Assembly (NCBI RefSeq): GCF_014648875.1
Contig: NZ_BMRY01000004.1
Span: forward strand, 124,001-188,000
Length of the DNA: 64,000 nucleotides
DNA from: Streptomyces parvus
GTDB lineage: Bacteria; Actinomycetota; Actinomycetes; Streptomycetales; Streptomycetaceae
Direction of reading: 5' to 3'
Shown here: positions 61,488-64,000 of the stretch, piece by piece
Numbering within the stretch: position 1 is the stretch's first letter
How the letters are laid out: each line of letters starts with the position of its first letter
The notes under the pieces: model-generated
Seen by the model: the letters and a program-made list of their open reading frames with translations, nothing else
Told to the model about the DNA's origin: nothing
Databases searched by the model: none
Made by a program: the position numbers and the translations under genes

Positions 61488-62426
61488 TCAGGGGAGCGGC
61501 GCGCCCCGGGCGGCCGTCCACAGCGCGTACCACTCCTCGTGACCGAGGCCGGGCGGGCGCCCCACCGCGTCGCGGCAGGCGCGGATCCGTTCCGGACGGG
61601 ACGTTCCGACCACCGGAACGATCCCGGCCGGGTGACGCTGGAGCCACCACAGCACCACCGTCTCCGGGGTGGTGCCCTTGTCCTTGGCGAGCCGCGCCAC
61701 GAGCGCGGCCGCGGGACCGGCCTGCGGATCGGAGAAACGACCGCCGGCGAGCGCTCCCCAGGCCTGGAGCTCGATGCCCCGCTCGCCGCAGTACTCCACC
61801 GTGCCTGCGGGGAAGCCGACCCCGGCGCCCGCCGAGGTGTTCACGAGCACCCCCTCCTCCACCCAGTCCCTGCGGTGGAGGCTCATCTCCAACTGGTCGA
61901 CGGCCAGCGGCACATCGAGGAAGGACTGAAGACGCGCGATCTGGGCGGCGTTCATGTTGGACACACCGAAACGGCGCACGAGACCCTGCCGGTGCAGGGA
62001 GGTGAGCGCCTCCGCGAGCTCCTCCGGGACGGCCAGCGGGTCGGGCCGGTGCAGCAGCAGGACGTCGACCGCGTCGGTCCGCAACCGGGCGAGGCTCTCC
62101 TCCACCCGGCGCAGCACGCTCGGGCCGCGCAGGTCGTACAGTCCTGGCCGGCCCTCCTCGGGGAGCCGGATGCCGACCTTGGTCTGGAGGGTGATCCGGT
62201 CGCGCAGCCCCGGGGTCCGGGACAGCACCTCGCCGAAGACGGCCTCGGACTTGCCGTACCGGTAGATGTCGGCGTGGTCGAAGGCGGTGATACCGGTGTC
62301 GAGCGCCGCCTCCACCGCGGCCTCGGCGCGGGCGATGTCGCCGGGGCCGTACGGCAGGGTGTCCCAGTCGCCGCCGAGCCCCATGCAGCCGTACACCAGA
62401 CGTTGGCCGCGGGCGCCTTTCGTCAT
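61488..62426 (-). CDS. Aldo/keto reductase
   Basis: 312-residue NADPH-dependent oxidoreductase of the AKR superfamily. The N-terminus is QRLVYGCMGLGGDWD, the catalytic tetrad includes Asp and Tyr in FDHADIYRYGKSE, Lys in LQTKVGI and His in LLLHRPDP; NADPH binding is by VVGTSRPERI near the end. ATG 62426 is preceded by AGGAGG ten bases upstream. An ATG at 62462 overlapping the GMC stop would add 12 residues. It resembles YdhF-type enzymes. Acts with the GMC oxidoreductase and radical SAM enzyme; substrate not known. Confidence 0.9.
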   Translation of the reverse strand: MTKGARGQRLVYGCMGLGGDWDTLPYGPGDIARAEAAVEAALDTGITAFDHADIYRYGKSEAVFGEVLSRTPGLRDRITLQTKVGIRLPEEGRPGLYDLRGPSVLRRVEESLARLRTDAVDVLLLHRPDPLAVPEELAEALTSLHRQGLVRRFGVSNMNAAQIARLQSFLDVPLAVDQLEMSLHRRDWVEEGVLVNTSAGAGVGFPAGTVEYCGERGIELQAWGALAGGRFSDPQAGPAAALVARLAKDKGTTPETVVLWWLQRHPAGIVPVVGTSRPERIRACRDAVGRPPGLGHEEWYALWTAARGAPLP

Positions 62427-62458
62427 GCGCGTCGGTCCTCCTGGGCCGGTGCCGCGGT

Positions 62459-63946
62459 TCATGAGCCGGTCACGGCGGCCGCCAGCATCTCGGCGACGGC
62501 CAGGACGGGCAACTGCGTGTTGGCTGCGGGCACCGTCGGCAGTACGGACGCGTCCGCCACCCGCAGGTTCGCCACACCGTGCACCCGGCCCTCACCGTCC
62601 ACCACCGCGGACGGATCGGCGGCGGGTCCCGTCGAGCACGTCCCCACCGGATGCCAGTACGTGCCGAGGCGGGCACGCAGCTCCGCCTCGGGCAGCTCGT
62701 GAGCGGGCGGGCCCTCCGGCAGCGCGGCAAACCCCTTCATAGCTGTGGACGCGGCGAACCGGCGGGCGGTCGCCAGCCCTGACCGGAGCACGGCCACGTC
62801 GCGCCCCTCCGGATCCGACAGGAACGCCGGATCGATCGCGGGCGACTCGTCCGGGTCGGCGGACCGCAACCACACCCTGCCCCGGGAGACGGGCTTCACG
62901 AGGAAGGCCGACACCCCCGCCTCGTACCGGCCCGGGGGAAGGGAGCCGAAGAGCGGCGGCCCCGCGGAGGGAAGGATGTGCAGGTCCCAGCCGTCCGCGG
63001 GGGCGTGTTCGCTCGCCGCGCGGACGAGCACACGGTTGACGTACAGCTCACCGGCGCGCTCCTTCTCCGCCAGGGCCGCGTCCAGCTCCGGGGTCGGCAC
63101 GAGCGGCAGGAAGACGCCGGGCTGGTCGCTCAGGTTCGCCCCCACGCCGGGCAGGTCGACCGCCGGGTCGATGCCGATGTCCTGCAGCCGGTCGGCCGGG
63201 CCTATGCCGCTGCGCATCAGCAGCGACGGGGAACCGAAGGTCCCGGAGGCCACCACGTACAGTCCCGCGCGGAGGGTGCGCGGCACGCCGCAGGCACGCA
63301 CGACGACACCCTCCACCCGGCCATCGCGCAGGATCAGCCGGTCGGCGACGGAGTCCCCGAGCACCGTGAGGTTCGGACGCCGGCGGGTGTCCGCGTCGAG
63401 ATAGGCCAGCGCGGCGTTCCAGCGCCGGCCGTCCACGGAGTTGATCAGGGGGAGGCCGTGACCGGGCGGGCCGGGCAGGCTCATGTCGACCTCCTGGTGA
63501 CCGAGTTCCCTGGCCGCCTCGAGGGCGGCCCGGCTCCACGGGGAAAGTTCGCGGTCGGGCACCTCGCGCAGACCCATCCGCCGTACGGCCGCGGTGCGGT
63601 ACGGCTCCATGGCCGCGAAGCTCCAGCGGCGCCCACCCGAACGCTCCCACTCGACGTGGTCGGCGGCCGAACCCCAGGTGTTCCAGCAGCCGTTGACGCA
63701 GGACGAGCCGCCGATCACGCGGCCTCGAAACCGATGGACCGGCACATTGCGCTCCCACACGTCCTCGCGGGGGAGCGCCCGGGAGTCGAGCGTCCTGGCC
63801 GGCCAACCGCTCGGGTCCGGTCCGTAGTCTGGCCCCGCCTCGACGAGGCAGACGGAGCGCCCGGCGTCCTCGCTCAGCCGGGAGGCCAGGACACAGCCGG
63901 CCACGCCTCCGCCCAGGACGACGACGTCGTAGGAGCCGGCGGTCAC
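62459..63946 (-). CDS. FAD-dependent GMC-family oxidoreductase
   Basis: 495 residues, cytoplasmic flavoenzyme oxidising alcohols. FAD motif VVVLGGGVAGCVLASRLSE at the N-terminus, GMC signature RGRVIGGSSCVNGCWNTWG, SGTFGSPSLLMRSGIGP, and the C-terminal catalytic His in YWHPVGTCSTGP with NTQLPVLAVAEMLA. GTG 63946 overlaps the stop of the upstream gene by four bases. GMC enzymes in antibiotic clusters often oxidise sugar or cyclitol hydroxyls, so a role in sugar tailoring is possible. Also similar in size to mycofactocin-linked GMC proteins, but no mycofactocin genes are visible. Confidence 0.9.
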   Translation of the reverse strand: MTAGSYDVVVLGGGVAGCVLASRLSEDAGRSVCLVEAGPDYGPDPSGWPARTLDSRALPREDVWERNVPVHRFRGRVIGGSSCVNGCWNTWGSAADHVEWERSGGRRWSFAAMEPYRTAAVRRMGLREVPDRELSPWSRAALEAARELGHQEVDMSLPGPPGHGLPLINSVDGRRWNAALAYLDADTRRRPNLTVLGDSVADRLILRDGRVEGVVVRACGVPRTLRAGLYVVASGTFGSPSLLMRSGIGPADRLQDIGIDPAVDLPGVGANLSDQPGVFLPLVPTPELDAALAEKERAGELYVNRVLVRAASEHAPADGWDLHILPSAGPPLFGSLPPGRYEAGVSAFLVKPVSRGRVWLRSADPDESPAIDPAFLSDPEGRDVAVLRSGLATARRFAASTAMKGFAALPEGPPAHELPEAELRARLGTYWHPVGTCSTGPAADPSAVVDGEGRVHGVANLRVADASVLPTVPAANTQLPVLAVAEMLAAAVTGS

Positions 63947-64000
63947 TCGGTGTCCTTCGCGGCGGACCGGGGGCCGGTGAGCTCGGCGACCTCGTCGACC
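63943..64000 (-). CDS. C-terminal end of an unidentified gene, cut by window edge
   Basis: The last 18 codons read VDEVAELTGPRSAAKDTE, then stop, overlapping the GMC start (GTGA). Too short to identify; the overlap shows it belongs to the same operon and precedes the GMC gene. Confidence 0.7.
   Translation of the reverse strand, partial: VDEVAELTGPRSAAKDTE

Overview
The window is chromosomal DNA of a Streptomyces or very close relative. It has very high GC with G/C-biased third codon positions, frequent GTG starts, many 1-4 base stop/start overlaps, and typical Streptomyces genes (KdpDE, paired TrkA proteins, a TRAM-type RNA methyltransferase, receptor-type Ser/Thr kinases, secreted glycoside hydrolases).

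Region 1 (1-9347) looks like core chromosome and is mostly about potassium: the end of kdpD, kdpE, an OB-fold protein and a DUF3159 membrane protein, then two overlapping TrkA regulators divergent from a KimA/APC-like permease, then a class I SAM-dependent RNA methyltransferase.

Region 2 (about 9348-25841) is a mannan-utilisation island inserted at the 3' end of that methyltransferase gene. A diverged second copy of the gene's last 22 codons plus stop lies at 25773-25841, at the far end of the island. Short repeats resembling integrase arm sites lie at both ends, but no integrase is present. The cargo is a complete pathway: two GH5_8 mannanases and one GH5_7 mannanase with cellulose-type binding modules, an ABC sugar importer without its own ATPase, a GH2 beta-mannosidase, mannose-6-phosphate isomerase, a ROK sugar kinase and a LacI regulator. 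Five of its promoter regions share a CCGGTT(T)A-type motif, so one regulator may control them all.

Region 3 (about 25.85-32.25 kb) is accessory DNA. It holds IS110 and IS5 transposase relics, a secreted beta-propeller phytase, and a cassette of two Ser/Thr kinases around a Cys-rich membrane protein. The cassette is bracketed by 76-bp imperfect direct repeats, and the second kinase is frameshifted.

Region 4 (32.26-58.75 kb) is the most notable part: an acarbose-type pseudo-oligosaccharide gene cluster. A minus-strand operon of 13 genes encodes an AcbV-like aminotransferase, an AcbWXY-like exporter, an AcbU-like kinase, two starch-synthase-like (pseudo)glycosyltransferases (one fused to a HAD phosphatase), a GlgC-like nucleotidyltransferase, an amylomaltase, a 2-epi-5-epi-valiolone synthase, a cupin, a ROK cyclitol kinase and an RmlD-like reductase. 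Divergent from it are AcbA/AcbB-like dTDP-sugar genes and two about 110-kDa secreted alpha-amylases. Together they could make a C7-cyclitol and an amino-deoxy-hexose, join them, export the product and supply inhibitor-tolerant amylases. Some acarbose genes (AcbO, AcbL, AcbK, AcbD equivalents) are not recognisable, so the product probably differs from acarbose.

Region 5 (58.6-64 kb) begins with a scarred boundary (inverted repeat, degenerate tRNA-like sequence, IS1182-type transposase relic). It is followed by a minus-strand operon encoding a two-cluster radical SAM enzyme, an aldo/keto reductase, a GMC oxidoreductase and a further gene cut by the window end. Several genes (GH5_7 mannanase, kinase 2, possibly kinase 1) carry single-base frameshifts, which may be genuine or may be sequencing errors.
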